From NCBI RefSeq assembly GCF_008275125.1, contig NZ_CP043473.1, positions 868,001 through 932,000 on the forward strand: DNA of 64,000 nucleotides, written 5' to 3'. Numbering within the stretch: position 1 is the stretch's first letter; each line of letters opens with the position of its first letter. Both the position numbers and the translations under genes were made by a program. This DNA is from Chromobacterium paludis (GTDB taxonomy: Bacteria; Pseudomonadota; Gammaproteobacteria; Burkholderiales; Chromobacteriaceae). The notes beneath the pieces are model-generated. The model ran no database searches. It was not told the origin of the DNA and was given only the letters and a program-made list of their open reading frames with translations. Shown piece by piece: positions 40,971 through 50,984 of this stretch.

Positions 40971-41660
40971 TCAGCTGGCGCTGCTCTGGCTGGTGGTGGA
41001 GGGCGAAGTCGCGGCGTCGCTGCCCTGATATTGCTTCAGGAAGTCGTCGAAGCCCTTGAGCACCAAGTCGTGGGTCTTCTGCACGCCGTCCGCCACGTCG
41101 CCGTTGAACACATTCAGGCTCTTTAAAATGTCCGTGGCTTCCTGAAAGCCCTGATCGAAGCCCTGGCGTATCAGTTTCAGGAAGCCTTGCGCCTGATCGG
41201 CCGTGCTCTGGTCTTTGTGCTGCTGCTGGTACAGGCCGAACAGGCCCAGCGAGCCGTCCAGGATGCGCTTGGAGGTGGCTTCCGGCGAGTTGTCGTCTTC
41301 GCTGGCCGAGCCCTGCGCGCTGTTTTGCTGTTGCACGGACAGGCTTAGCTGCACGCTGCTGTATTGCAGGCTGGCGCTGACCTGCCCGCCGCCCTGGCCG
41401 TTGGCGTTGGCGAAGTCGGCGCTGAGTATTTGGTTGATGTTGGTGATGGAGGCTTTGAACAGCAGCGATTGCGACTGCTTGCCGCTGCTGATGGACACGC
41501 TGAGCGATTCCACGCTGAGCGACTGCACCAAGGTGGCATTGAGCTGGTTGCGCGCGGTCTGGTCGTTGTACGCGCCCTGAGCTTGCGCGGCGACGCCGGG
41601 CTGGGCGGTCTGGTTCGCCGGCGTGTTGTTTGGCGTGTTGTTTAAGGAAGAAATCGACAT
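40971..41660 (-). CDS. DUF5610-like protein
   Basis: 229 aa from ATG at 41660. The N-terminal 100 residues are Ser/Gln/Asn-rich and low in complexity (MSISSLNNTPNNTPANQTAQPG, LSVQQQNSAQGSASEDDNS). The C-terminal half is helical, with AQGFLKLIRQGFDQGFQEATDILKSLNVFNGDVADGVQKTHDLVLKGFDDFLKQY, the DUF5610 pattern. No signal peptide. The low-complexity head and start motif resemble flagellar hook-associated or secreted proteins. Role unknown. Forms an operon with the shorter relative downstream. Confidence 0.75.
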   Translation of the reverse strand: MSISSLNNTPNNTPANQTAQPGVAAQAQGAYNDQTARNQLNATLVQSLSVESLSVSISSGKQSQSLLFKASITNINQILSADFANANGQGGGQVSASLQYSSVQLSLSVQQQNSAQGSASEDDNSPEATSKRILDGSLGLFGLYQQQHKDQSTADQAQGFLKLIRQGFDQGFQEATDILKSLNVFNGDVADGVQKTHDLVLKGFDDFLKQYQGSDAATSPSTTSQSSAS

Positions 41661-41802
41661 CACGGACTCCTGTCTGTGCGTCTCTGCCTTCTGGCGCACT
41701 GGATTGAGAGGTGGAAGGAGGGACTGCTTTCAGTATGACTTGATTTCGGCAGCGAATCGGAAAACTTGTGGGGCGGCGCGGCATAAGCTGCCGGCCAGGA
41801 TG

Positions 41803-41841
41803 AAAAAAGCAACAGGCCGCGCCCTTGTGGAGCGCGGCCTG
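41803..41841 (-). terminator. intrinsic terminator of the acyl-CoA dehydrogenase gene
   Basis: CAGGCCGCGC (41813-41822) and GCGCGGCCTG (41832-41841), a 10-bp perfect stem with a 9-nt loop; on the minus strand it is followed by TTGC and a run of six T (41808-41803). Confidence 0.88.
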
Positions 41842-41867
41842 CGTTTGCCTGTTGTCGCCGGATAGGC

Positions 41868-43652
41868 TTAGAAGGCGAAGTGCTCGTCCTCCAGCGCCAT
41901 CAGCGGCTTGGCGCCGGTCTTGATGCTGGCCTTCAGCGCTTCCGCCTCCGGCAGCAGCTTGGCGTAGTAGAAGCGGGCGGTGCTGATCTTGGCGTGGTAG
42001 AAGGCGTCGTCGCCCTGGCCCAGCTTGGCGTAGGCCACTTCGGCCATGCGCGCCCACAGCCAGGCGTAAGTGAGGTGGCCGATCAGGCGCAGGTAGTCGG
42101 TGGCGGCGGCGCCGGCCTCGTCCTTGTTCTGCATGCTGGCCATGCCGATGCCCATGGTGATTTCGCCCACTTCCTTCATCAGCTTGGCCAGCGGGCCCAC
42201 GAATTCGCCCAGTTGAGCGTGGCCTTCGTACTGCTGGCAGAACTTGTGGATCAGCTTGGTGAACTTGCGCAGCTTGGCGCCTTGGTCCAGCAGCACCTTG
42301 CGGCCCAGCAGGTCTATGGCCTGGATGCCGTTGGTGCCTTCGTAAATCTGCGAAATGCGGCAGTCGCGCACCAGCTGTTCCATGCCCCATTCGCGGATGA
42401 AACCGTGGCCGCCGAACACCTGCATGCCCATATTGGCCGCGGTGTAGCCGTTGTCGGTCATGAAGGCCTTGGCCACCGGGGTCAGCAGCGCCACCAGGTC
42501 GGCGGCGTCGGCGCGGGCGGAGGCGTCCGGGTGCTTGTCCTCGATATCCAGCTGCAGCGCCAGCAGGGCGGTCAGCGCGCGGCCGGCTTCGGTGTACGCT
42601 TTCTGCGTCAGCAGCATGCGGCGCACGTCCGGGTGGACGATGATGGGATCGGCCGCCTTGTCCGGGCACTTGGCGCCGTTCAGCGCGCGCATCTGCAGGC
42701 GCTCGCGCGCATAGGCCAGCGCGCCCTGGAACGAGGCCTCGCCTATGCCCAGACCTTGCATGCCGCAGCCCAGGCGGGCGGCGTTCATCATGGTGAACAT
42801 GCAGGCCAGGCCCTTGTTCGGCTCGCCGATCAGCCAGCCCTTGGCGTCGTCCAGATTGATCACCGCGGTGGCGTTGGCCTTGATGCCCATCTTGTGTTCC
42901 AGGCTACCGCAGGACACGGTGTTGCGCGCGCCGCCGTCCAGGAACTTGGGCACGATGAACAGCGAGATGCCCTTTACGTCTTTGGGCGCGTCGGGCAGGC
43001 GGGCCAGCACCAGATGGATGATGTTGTCGGACAGGTCGTGTTCGCCGGCGGAGATGAAGATTTTGGTGCCGGTGATGCGGTAGCTGCCGTCGTCATTGGG
43101 CTCCGCGCGGGTTTTCAGCAGGCCCAGGTCGGTGCCGCAGTGCGGTTCGGTCAGACACATGGTGCCGGTCCAGCTGCCGTCCACCAGCTTGGGCAGATAG
43201 GTTTGTTTTTGTTCTTCCGTGCCGTGGGCGTGGATGGCGGAGTAGGCACCATGCGACAATCCGGGATACATGGACCAGGCTACGTTGGCCGAACACTGCA
43301 TTTCCATGATGGGGAAGGCCAGGCTCTTGGGCATGCCCTGGCCGCCGTAGGCGGGGTCGCAGTCCAGCGCCGGAAAGCCCAGTTCGCAGTACTGCTTGTA
43401 GGCCTCCTTGAAGCCGGCTGGCGTGGTGACGGATTTGGTGGCGCTGTCGAACTGGCAGCCCTCTTCGTCGCCCTGGCGGTTCAGCGGCGCGAGTTCGGAT
43501 TCGCAGAACTGGGCGGCCTGCTCCAGGTAGGCCTGGAAGATGTCCTGCGTGGCTTCTTCATAACCTGGCAACGTGGGGATGATGTCCTGTACCTTGATCA
43601 GTTCGTTGAGAACGAAATCAAAGTCGCGCAGCGGGGCTTGGTAAGCAGGCAT
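41868..43652 (-). CDS. long acyl-CoA dehydrogenase (FadE-like)
   Basis: 594 aa from ATG at 43652. Conserved CLTEPHCGTDLGLLKTRAE, GTKIFISAGEHDLSDNIIHLVLARLP, EHKMGIKANATAVINLDDAKG, MQVFGGHGFIREWGMEQLVRDCRISQIYEGTNGIQAIDLLGRK with catalytic Glu in YEGT, and a C-terminal acyl-CoA dehydrogenase extension. It is the usual betaproteobacterial enzyme of fatty-acid beta-oxidation (FAD, electron-transfer flavoprotein). Monocistronic with its own terminator. It is a paralogue of the operon dehydrogenase at 21879-23759 and provides a reference for how far that copy has diverged. Confidence 0.92.
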   Translation of the reverse strand: MPAYQAPLRDFDFVLNELIKVQDIIPTLPGYEEATQDIFQAYLEQAAQFCESELAPLNRQGDEEGCQFDSATKSVTTPAGFKEAYKQYCELGFPALDCDPAYGGQGMPKSLAFPIMEMQCSANVAWSMYPGLSHGAYSAIHAHGTEEQKQTYLPKLVDGSWTGTMCLTEPHCGTDLGLLKTRAEPNDDGSYRITGTKIFISAGEHDLSDNIIHLVLARLPDAPKDVKGISLFIVPKFLDGGARNTVSCGSLEHKMGIKANATAVINLDDAKGWLIGEPNKGLACMFTMMNAARLGCGMQGLGIGEASFQGALAYARERLQMRALNGAKCPDKAADPIIVHPDVRRMLLTQKAYTEAGRALTALLALQLDIEDKHPDASARADAADLVALLTPVAKAFMTDNGYTAANMGMQVFGGHGFIREWGMEQLVRDCRISQIYEGTNGIQAIDLLGRKVLLDQGAKLRKFTKLIHKFCQQYEGHAQLGEFVGPLAKLMKEVGEITMGIGMASMQNKDEAGAAATDYLRLIGHLTYAWLWARMAEVAYAKLGQGDDAFYHAKISTARFYYAKLLPEAEALKASIKTGAKPLMALEDEHFAF

Positions 43653-43835
43653 TCGGTTTCTCCAGTTCGGTTGACTCGGCCTGGTGCGTGCCAGGGCGAT
43701 GCTGTGTAGACCCACTCTGGGGGTCGGGTTAATTCAAACGCTTGTTTAAATTATTCCAGGGCGTTTGACAACCGAATTGCGCATGAGTGCCCGACAAACT
43801 GTGGCGTAACGGCAACGTGATGATTTGAATGCAGA

Positions 43836-44393
43836 ATGACCTTGTTAAAACGAAAGATCCGCGCTTTCTCCGAGCGGCGGCACGAATGGTTTGCCCAACC
43901 GGCCATGCGCTGGCTGGCGCCGTATCTGGATCGCCCCGCTTTCTGGGCGTTCAATCGCCGCAAGGTGGCGATGGGGGTGGCCGTTGGACTCTATTCCGGC
44001 GTGATGCCCGGCTTCACGCAAAAGGCCACTGCCTTATTCCTGGCCTTGGCGCTGCGGGTCAATCTCCCGGCGGCCATGGTGGTGTCGCTGTACAGCAATC
44101 CCTTGACCGTGCTGCCCCTCTACTACCTGGCTTATCGTTTTGGCCGCTGCTTACTCGGCGAGACGGGCCCGGTTACAATGATCGCGCCGCCAGGCATGTT
44201 CAGCATGGGGTTGTCCGCCTGGCTGCGGCAGATGCTGGCTTGGTTGATGGATCTGGGCTGGCCGCTGCTGGTCGGCATGCCGGCCCTGGGTTTGACGCTG
44301 GGAGCGGCGGGATATCTGGCCACGCGCTTGCTTTGGCGCTGGGCTGTTCTCAGCGCGTGGCGCAACAGAAAGGTAAAATGTGAATCTGTTTGA
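43836..44393 (+). CDS. DUF2062 membrane protein
   Basis: 185 aa. The DUF2062 core is visible as RRKVAMGVAVGLYSGVMPGFTQKATALFLALALRVNLPAAMVVSLYSNPLTVLPLYYLAYRFG, with further membrane segments at the C-terminus. Family members are small inner-membrane proteins of unknown function. First gene of an overlapping trio with a NUDIX enzyme (14-bp overlap) and a PilZ protein. Confidence 0.87.
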   Translation: MTLLKRKIRAFSERRHEWFAQPAMRWLAPYLDRPAFWAFNRRKVAMGVAVGLYSGVMPGFTQKATALFLALALRVNLPAAMVVSLYSNPLTVLPLYYLAYRFGRCLLGETGPVTMIAPPGMFSMGLSAWLRQMLAWLMDLGWPLLVGMPALGLTLGAAGYLATRLLWRWAVLSAWRNRKVKCESV

Positions 44394-44937
44394 GAAGCAG
44401 TTGTCTTCGGAGCGGGTGTATGAAGGGGGCTTCTTGTCCGTGCGCAAGGACAAGGTGGCGCTGCCGGACGGCAAGGCGGCGACGCGCGAGTACATCGTCC
44501 ATCCCGGCGCCGTGGCCATCCTGGCGCTGACGCCGCAGCGCGAGCTGGTGCTGGAGCGGCAGTTCCGCTATCCGGCCGGGCGCGAGTTCATCGAGATTCC
44601 CGCCGGCAAGATCGATCCGGGCGAGGCGCCGGAATTGACCGCGCGTCGGGAATTGCTCGAAGAAACCGGCTATCGTTCGGATAACTGGGTTTACCTGGGC
44701 ACGGCGCATCCGTGCATAGGCTATTCCAATGAAAAGATCAGCTACTATGTGGCGCAGGATCTCATGCTCAGCGAACGCCAGCTGGACGAAGGCGAGTTTC
44801 TGGAGGTGATGACTCAACCGCTCGAAGCGGCCATGGAAATGGTGCTGACCGGCGAAATCTGCGACAGCAAGTCGATTGTCGGCCTGCACTGGCTAGGGGC
44901 CTATCTGGGCGGGAGGATGCGAGGTGTCCCGATTTGA
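44380..44937 (+). CDS. NUDIX hydrolase, ADP-ribose pyrophosphatase-like
   Basis: 185 aa with GTG start at 44380, preceded by AAGGTAAAAT. Complete Nudix box, GKIDPGEAPELTARRELLEETGY, followed by FLEVMTQPLEAAMEMVLTGEICDSKSIVGL, the pattern of NudF-type ADP-ribose/ADP-sugar pyrophosphatases. It cleaves nucleoside diphosphate sugars to AMP and sugar phosphate. Overlaps both neighbours by 14 bp, so translation is probably coupled. Confidence 0.9.
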   Translation: MNLFEKQLSSERVYEGGFLSVRKDKVALPDGKAATREYIVHPGAVAILALTPQRELVLERQFRYPAGREFIEIPAGKIDPGEAPELTARRELLEETGYRSDNWVYLGTAHPCIGYSNEKISYYVAQDLMLSERQLDEGEFLEVMTQPLEAAMEMVLTGEICDSKSIVGLHWLGAYLGGRMRGVPI

Positions 44938-45241
44938 CGCGTATTACGATCGCCGGCGCGGCCGGCGCATCACCATGGGCTGCAAGGCCCGCATCAAAAG
45001 CCTGGTCAGCGGGCAAACCTATTATGGCGAGTGCGTGGACCTGTCGGTCGACGGCATGGCCTTGCGCTCAGCCTTTGTTCCCCAGTTTGGCGAAAAGCTG
45101 AGCGTCATCGTGCTGGTGCCCGGCGTGGGCGGCACGCCTGGGAAACCGTTTGAGGCCGAAGTGGAAGTCCGGCGCTGCAATGAAGTGCAGCGCGGGATGA
45201 TTTACGAGATCGGCGTCCGCATCGTCGTGCGGAAAAATTGA
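44924..45241 (+). CDS. PilZ-domain protein (c-di-GMP binding)
   Basis: 105 aa, a single PilZ domain. GTG start at 44924 with GGGAGG upstream. The c-di-GMP signature is complete: RRRGRRITMGCKARI (RxxxR-type) and YGECVDLSVDGMAL (D/N-x-S-x-x-G). It likely senses c-di-GMP and acts through protein contact; its partner is unknown. Third gene of the DUF2062-NUDIX-PilZ trio. Confidence 0.88.
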   Translation: MSRFDAYYDRRRGRRITMGCKARIKSLVSGQTYYGECVDLSVDGMALRSAFVPQFGEKLSVIVLVPGVGGTPGKPFEAEVEVRRCNEVQRGMIYEIGVRIVVRKN

Positions 45242-45544
45242 CAAATTATTGTTTTAAATACATTTATCCGAAAAACATTCCCGTCCAAATTACAAGCCTT
45301 TACTCAACTTCATTAAGTGTTACAAAAATAAGTATTCAAAAACACTCATTGATTCAAAGGCTTTTCATTTTCATGGCGCCTGATTGCGCTGGATTCCTTT
45401 CTCTGCTGTTTTTTCCAGTTGTCGCGTGCTGCTATGCTATACCCAAAAAAAGAACCGGAGACAAAGTTAGTACTCTAATTCAGCAAGGGGGGCGCAGGCG
45501 CTTTCGGCCTGGCCGCAACCCCAGCCACCAGCCAGGAGAGAGTC
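45242..45544. promoter_or_regulatory. 303-bp AT-rich leader of the prkA operon
   Basis: The stretch to about 45370 is AT-rich. GCTATACCC around 45436-45444 resembles a sigma-S type extended -10, without a good -35, which suits a stress-induced prkA operon. The ribosome site is CCAGGAGAGAGTC before ATG 45545. No riboswitch seen. Confidence 0.45.
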
Positions 45545-47473
45545 ATGCACCCGGATATCTTCAGTCACTACGCAGTGCGCTACGACAAAACCCGCGAGGA
45601 AGAGTACACCATCCAGGAGTATCTGGAGTTGTGCAAACACGATCCGGGCGCTTACGCCACGGCCGCTGAGCGCATGCTGGCGGCCATCGGCGAGCCAGAG
45701 TTGGTGGACACGCGCCACGACCCGCGGCTGTCGCGCATTTTCTCCAATAAAGTCATCAAGGTTTACCCGGCCTTCCGCGACTTCTACGGTACGGAAGAGG
45801 TCATCGAGCAGGTGGTGGCTTACTTCCGGCACGCGGCCCAGGGTCTGGAAGAGAAGAAGCAGATTCTCTATCTCTTGGGACCTGTGGGCGGCGGCAAATC
45901 GTCCATCGCCGAAAAGCTCAAGGAGCTGATGGAGTTGGTGCCGTTCTATTGCCTGAAGGGCAGCCCGGTCAATGAGTCTCCGCTTGCCCTGTTCAGCTAC
46001 GAGGAAGACGGCCCCATCCTTGAGGAGCAGTATGGCATTCCGCGCCGCTATCTGAAGGGCATCCCCAGTCCCTGGGCGGTTAAGCGCCTGCATGAGTTCA
46101 ACGGCGACATCGGCCAGTTCCGCGTGGTCAAGCGCTATCCGTCGGTGCTGAAGCAGATCGCGGTGGCCAAGACCGAGCCCGGCGACGAGAACAATCAGGA
46201 CATCAGCTCGCTGGTGGGCAAGGTGGATATCCGCAAACTGGAGAAATACGCGCAGGACGACCCGGACGCTTACAGCTATTCCGGCGGCTTGTGCCTGGCC
46301 AACCAGGGCCTGCTCGAGTTTGTGGAAATGTTCAAGGCCCCGATCAAGGTGCTGCACCCGCTCCTGACCGCTACTCAGGAAGGCAACTTCAAGGGTACGG
46401 AAGGCTTCGGTGCCATCCCGTTCGAAGGCATCATCCTGGCTCACTCCAACGAGAGCGAGTGGAAACAGTTCCGCAACAACAAGAACAATGAGGCTTTCCT
46501 TGATCGTATCTACATCGTCAAGGTGCCGTATTGCCTGCGAGTGACCGAGGAAGTCAAGATCTATGACAAGCTGATCCGCCACTCCTCCTTGTCAAAGGCG
46601 CCATGCGCGCCGGGCACGCTGAAGATGATGGCCCAGTTTGCTGTGCTGTCGCGGCTGAAAGAGCCGGAAAATTCCAGCCTGTACAGCAAGATGCAGGTGT
46701 ACGACGGCGAGAACCTCAAAGACACGGACCCCAAGGCCAAGTCGCTGCAGGAGTACCGCGATTACGCCGGCGTGGACGAGGGCATGAACGGATTGTCCAC
46801 CCGCTTCGCCTACAAGATCCTGTCCAAGGTGTTCAATTTCGACCACAGCGAGGTGGCCGCCAATCCGGTGCACTTGCTGTATGTGATCGAGCAACAGGTC
46901 GAGCGCGAACAGTTTCCGGCTGAGACGGAGCAGAAATACCTGACCTTCCTGAAAGAGTACCTGGCGCCGAAATACGTGGAGTTCATCGGCAAGGAAATCC
47001 AGACCGCTTACCTGGAAAGCTACTCCGAATACGGCCAGAACATTTTTGATCGCTACGTGACTTTCGCGGACTATTGGATCCAGGATCAGGAGTACCGCGA
47101 CCAGGATACCGGCGAGATTTTCGACCGCACCTCGCTGAACTCCGAACTGGAAAAGATCGAGAAGCCTGCCGGGATTTCCAACCCCAAGGACTTCCGCAAC
47201 GAGATCGTCAACTTCGTGTTGCGGGCCCGCGCCAACAATGGCGGCAAGAATCCGACCTGGACCAGCTACGAGAAGCTGCGCACGGTAATCGAAAAGAAGA
47301 TGTTCTCCAACACCGAAGAGCTGTTGCCGGTGATTTCCTTCAACGCCAAGGCCAGTGCCGAGGATGCCAAGAAGCACGAGGATTTCGTCAACCGCATGGT
47401 GGAGAAAGGCTATACCGCCAAGCAGGTCAGACTGTTGTGCGAGTGGTATCTGCGGGTGCGCAAGTCATCCTAA
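45545..47473 (+). CDS. prkA: PrkA/YeaG serine protein kinase
   Basis: 642 aa, usual family length. N-terminal AAA-type domain with Walker A ILYLLGPVGGGKSSIAEKLKEL (about residue 115-130), EGAIPFEGIILAHSNESEWKQFRNN, YIVKVPYCLRVTEEVKIYDKLI, and a C-terminal kinase-like domain with the conserved YADYWIQDQEYRDQDTGEIFDR. In enterobacteria the orthologue YeaG works with YeaH in nitrogen starvation and stationary-phase adaptation. First of three genes that co-occur across bacteria (prkA-yeaH-spoVR). Confidence 0.95.
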   Translation: MHPDIFSHYAVRYDKTREEEYTIQEYLELCKHDPGAYATAAERMLAAIGEPELVDTRHDPRLSRIFSNKVIKVYPAFRDFYGTEEVIEQVVAYFRHAAQGLEEKKQILYLLGPVGGGKSSIAEKLKELMELVPFYCLKGSPVNESPLALFSYEEDGPILEEQYGIPRRYLKGIPSPWAVKRLHEFNGDIGQFRVVKRYPSVLKQIAVAKTEPGDENNQDISSLVGKVDIRKLEKYAQDDPDAYSYSGGLCLANQGLLEFVEMFKAPIKVLHPLLTATQEGNFKGTEGFGAIPFEGIILAHSNESEWKQFRNNKNNEAFLDRIYIVKVPYCLRVTEEVKIYDKLIRHSSLSKAPCAPGTLKMMAQFAVLSRLKEPENSSLYSKMQVYDGENLKDTDPKAKSLQEYRDYAGVDEGMNGLSTRFAYKILSKVFNFDHSEVAANPVHLLYVIEQQVEREQFPAETEQKYLTFLKEYLAPKYVEFIGKEIQTAYLESYSEYGQNIFDRYVTFADYWIQDQEYRDQDTGEIFDRTSLNSELEKIEKPAGISNPKDFRNEIVNFVLRARANNGGKNPTWTSYEKLRTVIEKKMFSNTEELLPVISFNAKASAEDAKKHEDFVNRMVEKGYTAKQVRLLCEWYLRVRKSS

Positions 47474-47482
47474 GCCGCCGAA

Positions 47483-47504
47483 GCCCCGCCGCTCGCGGCG
47501 GGGC
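47483..47504. other. hairpin between prkA and yeaH
   Basis: GCCCCGCCG-ctcg-CGGCGGGGC, a perfect 9-bp GC stem 10 bp after the prkA stop, not followed by a T-run. It may protect the prkA mRNA end or set a lower level for the downstream genes. Confidence 0.6.
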
Positions 47505-47620
47505 CGGGAGGCGCCGGGCCGATCAGGCCGGGCGACGAGGAGAGTCAACCGCGCGCGGGGCAGGGCGGCGGCTTCTAATGCGAAGCCGTCCGTCCGCGAC
47601 TGCGCGCTAGAGAGGTGGCC

Positions 47621-48901
47621 ATGTCCCACATCATAGACAGACGCCTCAACGGCAAGAACAAGTCGGCGGTCAATCGCGAACGCTTTCTTCGCCGTTTCAA
47701 GGCGCAAATCAAGGAAGCCGTCTCCAAGGCGATCAAGGGACGGAGCATCACCGATATCGAAAGCGGGGAAAAAGTCTCCATTCCGGTCAAGGACATTTCC
47801 GAGCCGCATTTTCATCATGGCAAAGGCGGGGTATGGGAGAACGTCCACCCCGGCAACGAGGAGTTCATCAAGGGCGACCGCATTCCGCGGCCGCAGGGCG
47901 GAGCGGGCGGCGGCGGCAGCAAGGCCAGCCAGGACGGCGAAGGGGAAGACGACTTCGTCTTCCAACTGTCGCGCGAGGAATTCATGAATGTGTTCTTCGA
48001 CGATCTGGCGCTGCCCAATCTGGTCAAGACACAGTTGATGGGGATTGAGGAGCTGAAGACGGTGCGGGCCGGCTACACCAATGACGGCACGCCGACCAAC
48101 ATCAATATCGTGCGTTCGCTGCGCGGCGCGCTGGCGCGTCGGGTGGCGATGGCGGCGCCGACCTTGAGCAGCATAGACGAGGCGGAGGAAGAGCTCGACA
48201 CGCTGATCGAGTCCGACGACGACAACGCCATCGAGGTGCGCGAGCGGCGCCAGAAAATCCACCAGATGAAGGAGAGGCTGGCCAGCATTCCGTGGATAGA
48301 CCCGTTCGACCTGCGCTACAACAACCGCGTCAAGCAGCCCAAGCCGACCAGCCAGGCGGTGATGTTCTGCATCATGGACGTTTCCGGCTCGATGGACGAG
48401 CAGAAGAAGGATATGGCCAAGCGCTTCTTCATTCTGCTGTACATGTTCCTGCAGCGGAATTACGAGAAGATCGAGGTGGTGTTCATCCGCCACCATACCA
48501 GTGCCGTGGAGGTCAACGAGCAGGATTTCTTCCACTCGCGCGAGAGCGGCGGCACCGTCGTGTCGTCGGCGCTGAACCTGATGAGCGACATCATCCGCAA
48601 GCGCTACGCCAGCAGCGAGTGGAATATCTATGCGGCTCAAGCATCGGATGGCGACAACTGGGACAGCGATTCGGCCAACTGCGGTCGCATCCTGGAGGAG
48701 AGCTTGCTGCCCTACTGCCAGTATTTCGCCTACATCGAGATTACCGAGGGCGAACCGCAGAACCTGTGGTACGAGTACCTGAAGGTCAAGGCGCATAGCC
48801 CGCAGTTCGCGATGCAGAAAATCCGCTCCGCCTCCGACATCTATCCGGTATTCCGCGAGCTGTTCAAACGTCAGCCGGCAGGCAGCAGGAGCGGAGCATG
48901 A
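47621..48901 (+). CDS. yeaH: YeaH/UPF0229 family protein
   Basis: 426 aa from ATG at 47621, AGAGAGG upstream (a GTG two codons earlier is less suited). N-terminal basic region ([31 protein letters not shown]), a Gly-rich linker ([24 protein letters not shown]) and a C-terminal von Willebrand A-like domain with the metal site [22 protein letters not shown] (DxSxS). Partner of the PrkA kinase. It overlaps spoVR by 4 bp if that gene starts at its first ATG. Confidence 0.93.
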   Translation: MSHIIDRRLNGKNKSAVNRERFLRRFKAQIKEAVSKAIKGRSITDIESGEKVSIPVKDISEPHFHHGKGGVWENVHPGNEEFIKGDRIPRPQGGAGGGGSKASQDGEGEDDFVFQLSREEFMNVFFDDLALPNLVKTQLMGIEELKTVRAGYTNDGTPTNINIVRSLRGALARRVAMAAPTLSSIDEAEEELDTLIESDDDNAIEVRERRQKIHQMKERLASIPWIDPFDLRYNNRVKQPKPTSQAVMFCIMDVSGSMDEQKKDMAKRFFILLYMFLQRNYEKIEVVFIRHHTSAVEVNEQDFFHSRESGGTVVSSALNLMSDIIRKRYASSEWNIYAAQASDGDNWDSDSANCGRILEESLLPYCQYFAYIEITEGEPQNLWYEYLKVKAHSPQFAMQKIRSASDIYPVFRELFKRQPAGSRSGA

Positions 48902-50439
48902 CGCGCACACGCCAGGGGGAAGCCATGAAGCCGATTTCCACTGGGTCCGAGTGGACCTTCGAATTGATAGGGGAGTACGATCGGGCGATTCGCGAGGTCG
49001 CGGTGAACGAGTTCAAGCTGGACGTTTATCCGAATCAGCTTGAGATCATCACCGCGGAGCAGATGATGGATGCCTATGCTTCGGTGGGCATGCCAGTCAA
49101 CTACCACCATTGGAGCTACGGCAAGCATTTCGTCTCCACGGAAAAAAGCTACAAGCGCGGCCAGATGGGCTTGGCTTATGAGATCGTGATCAACTCCAAT
49201 CCCTGCATCGCCTATCTGATGGAGGAAAACTCCATGATGATGCAGGCGTTGGTAATTGCCCACGCCGCCTATGGCCACAACAGTTTCTTCAAGGGAAACT
49301 ATCTTTTCCGCTCTTGGACCGATGCCTCCGCCATCATCGATTATCTGGTGTTTGCCAAGAGCTACATCATGAAGTGCGAGGAGCGCTACGGCATTGACGA
49401 GGTGGAGGAGCTGCTGGACTCCTGCCACGCGTTGATGAATTACGGCGTGGATCGCTACAAGCGGCCGCAGAAGCTGTCGCTGGCGCAGGAGCAGGCGAGG
49501 CAGACCGAGCGCGAGCAATATCTGCAGATGCAGGTCAATGATTTATGGCGCACCATTCCCAAGCGCGACAAGGACGAAGCGGGCAAGTCGGCGCCGCGCT
49601 TTCCCGTGGAGCCCCAGGAGAACCTGCTCTACTTCATCGAGAAGTCCGCGCCCTTGCTGGAGCCATGGCAGCGCGAAGTGGTGCGCATCGTGCGCAAGGT
49701 GGCGCAATATTTCTACCCGCAACGGCAGACTCAGGTGATGAACGAAGGCTGGGCCACGTTCTGGCATTACACCATCATGAACCGCCTGTACGATAAGGGG
49801 CTGATCACCGATGGCTATATGCTGGAGTTCCTGCAGAGCCACACCAATGTGGTGACGCAGCCGCCGGTGACGGCGCGCTGGTACAGCGGCATCAATCCTT
49901 ATGCCTTGGGTTTCTCTATGTACCAAGACATCAAGCGCATCTGCGAGGCGCCCACCGACGAAGACCGCGCCTGGTTCCCGGATCTGGCGGGCACGGATTG
50001 GCGGGAGTCGCTGGAATTCGCCATGCGCAACTTCAAGGACGAGAGCTTCATTTCGCAGTATCTGTCGCCCAAGTTGATCCGTGATTTCCGTCTGTTCTCG
50101 ATCCGCGACGACGACCGCGACGATAAGCTGGAAATTTCCAGCATCCATGACGAAGAAGGCTATCGCGACATTCGCGCCAAGTTGGCGGAGCAATACAACC
50201 TGGGATCGCGCGAGCCTAATATCCAGGTCTGGTCGGTTAATGTGCGGGGCGACCGCAGCCTGACGCTGCGCCATACCATGCATAACCGCAGGCCGCTGGA
50301 GGAGCAGAGCGCGCAGGAGGTCTTGAAGCATGTATGCCGGCTGTGGGGCTTTGACGTGAGGCTGGAAAGCGTGGATGCCAATGGCGAGGTCAAGCAATTG
50401 TTTGAAGTCCAGCCTAGCAAGGAGGCGGTTTCCACTTGA
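48898..50439 (+). CDS. spoVR: SpoVR family protein (YcgB)
   Basis: 513 aa. Highly conserved along its length with E. coli Ycg[127 protein letters not shown]. HxxGH/NEGWATF look like metal-ligand blocks, but activity is unproven. Two starts are possible: ATG 48898 (ATGA overlap with yeaH) or ATG 48925 with a better GGGGGAA site. Closed by a strong terminator. Confidence 0.93.
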   Translation: MTRTRQGEAMKPISTGSEWTFELIGEYDRAIREVAVNEFKLDVYPNQLEIITAEQMMDAYASVGMPVNYHHWSYGKHFVSTEKSYKRGQMGLAYEIVINSNPCIAYLMEENSMMMQALVIAHAAYGHNSFFKGNYLFRSWTDASAIIDYLVFAKSYIMKCEERYGIDEVEELLDSCHALMNYGVDRYKRPQKLSLAQEQARQTEREQYLQMQVNDLWRTIPKRDKDEAGKSAPRFPVEPQENLLYFIEKSAPLLEPWQREVVRIVRKVAQYFYPQRQTQVMNEGWATFWHYTIMNRLYDKGLITDGYMLEFLQSHTNVVTQPPVTARWYSGINPYALGFSMYQDIKRICEAPTDEDRAWFPDLAGTDWRESLEFAMRNFKDESFISQYLSPKLIRDFRLFSIRDDDRDDKLEISSIHDEEGYRDIRAKLAEQYNLGSREPNIQVWSVNVRGDRSLTLRHTMHNRRPLEEQSAQEVLKHVCRLWGFDVRLESVDANGEVKQLFEVQPSKEAVST

Positions 50440-50457
50440 TTTTCCCGGTGAGATGGA

Positions 50458-50487
50458 AAAAAGGCAACGCGTGCGCGTTGCCTTTTT
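50458..50487. terminator. bidirectional terminator after spoVR
   Basis: AAAAAGGCAACGC-gtgc-GCGTTGCCTTTTT, 13-bp stem, A-run before and T-run after. It serves spoVR and the convergent gene at 50517-50984. Confidence 0.9.
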
Positions 50488-50516
50488 CTTTGCCGCCGGA
50501 GGCGGAGCGCCCCAGC

Positions 50517-50984
50517 TCAGGCGGTGCCGCCGACCGGAGACAGCCGGCAATGGGAACGGTCTTCAAAGCTGCCCTTGGGCAGGCCCCAGGCATGGGCGTA
50601 ATAGAGTAGGCCATTGGACTCCAGGCGGATGGTGATTTCCTGGCGGAACAGCTCGCCCAGGCTGCGCGGGCCGCTGGCGAATACTACTTCCAGCACGCCA
50701 TGGCCGGATTCGGCAAAACGGGCGGCTGGATGCGGCAGAACAAAAGGCAGTTCCTCCATCACTGGCCACAGGCACAAGGTGCCATCGGGCTGATAGCCAA
50801 GCAAGGTGGTCTCTTGGTGCAGGATGGCCCCATCGGTGCCGCTGGCGGTGTAGTGCAGCAACAGGGCGCGCTGGCCCGGCAGAGATTGCCAATGCAGGCA
50901 GCCGGTGAAAGTCTGATCTTCGTGGTTGATGCCTTCGCCACAAAATTGTTTGGGCAGGGATTGCAGGGCGGCAAGCAGAGGCAT
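50517..50984 (-). CDS. hypothetical protein, possible small beta-barrel
   Basis: 155 aa. No motif that I can name. Strands such as QTFTGCLHWQSLPGQRALLLHYTASGTDGAILHQETTLLGYQPDGTLCLWPVMEELPFVL and GHGVLEVVFASGPRSLGELFRQEITIRLESNGLLYYAHAWGLPKGSFEDRSHCRL look like a lipocalin/FABP-type barrel that would bind a small hydrophobic ligand. Soluble, no signal peptide. It is next to a haem-type ABC ATPase on the same strand (gap 90 bp), so haem could be the ligand, but that is only an association. Confidence 0.65.
   Translation of the reverse strand: MPLLAALQSLPKQFCGEGINHEDQTFTGCLHWQSLPGQRALLLHYTASGTDGAILHQETTLLGYQPDGTLCLWPVMEELPFVLPHPAARFAESGHGVLEVVFASGPRSLGELFRQEITIRLESNGLLYYAHAWGLPKGSFEDRSHCRLSPVGGTA

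Noticed and set aside
45374..45387. Sigma-54 promoter TGGC...TTGC upstream of prkA.
   Set aside because: GG to GC spacing is one base too short for a -24/-12 promoter.
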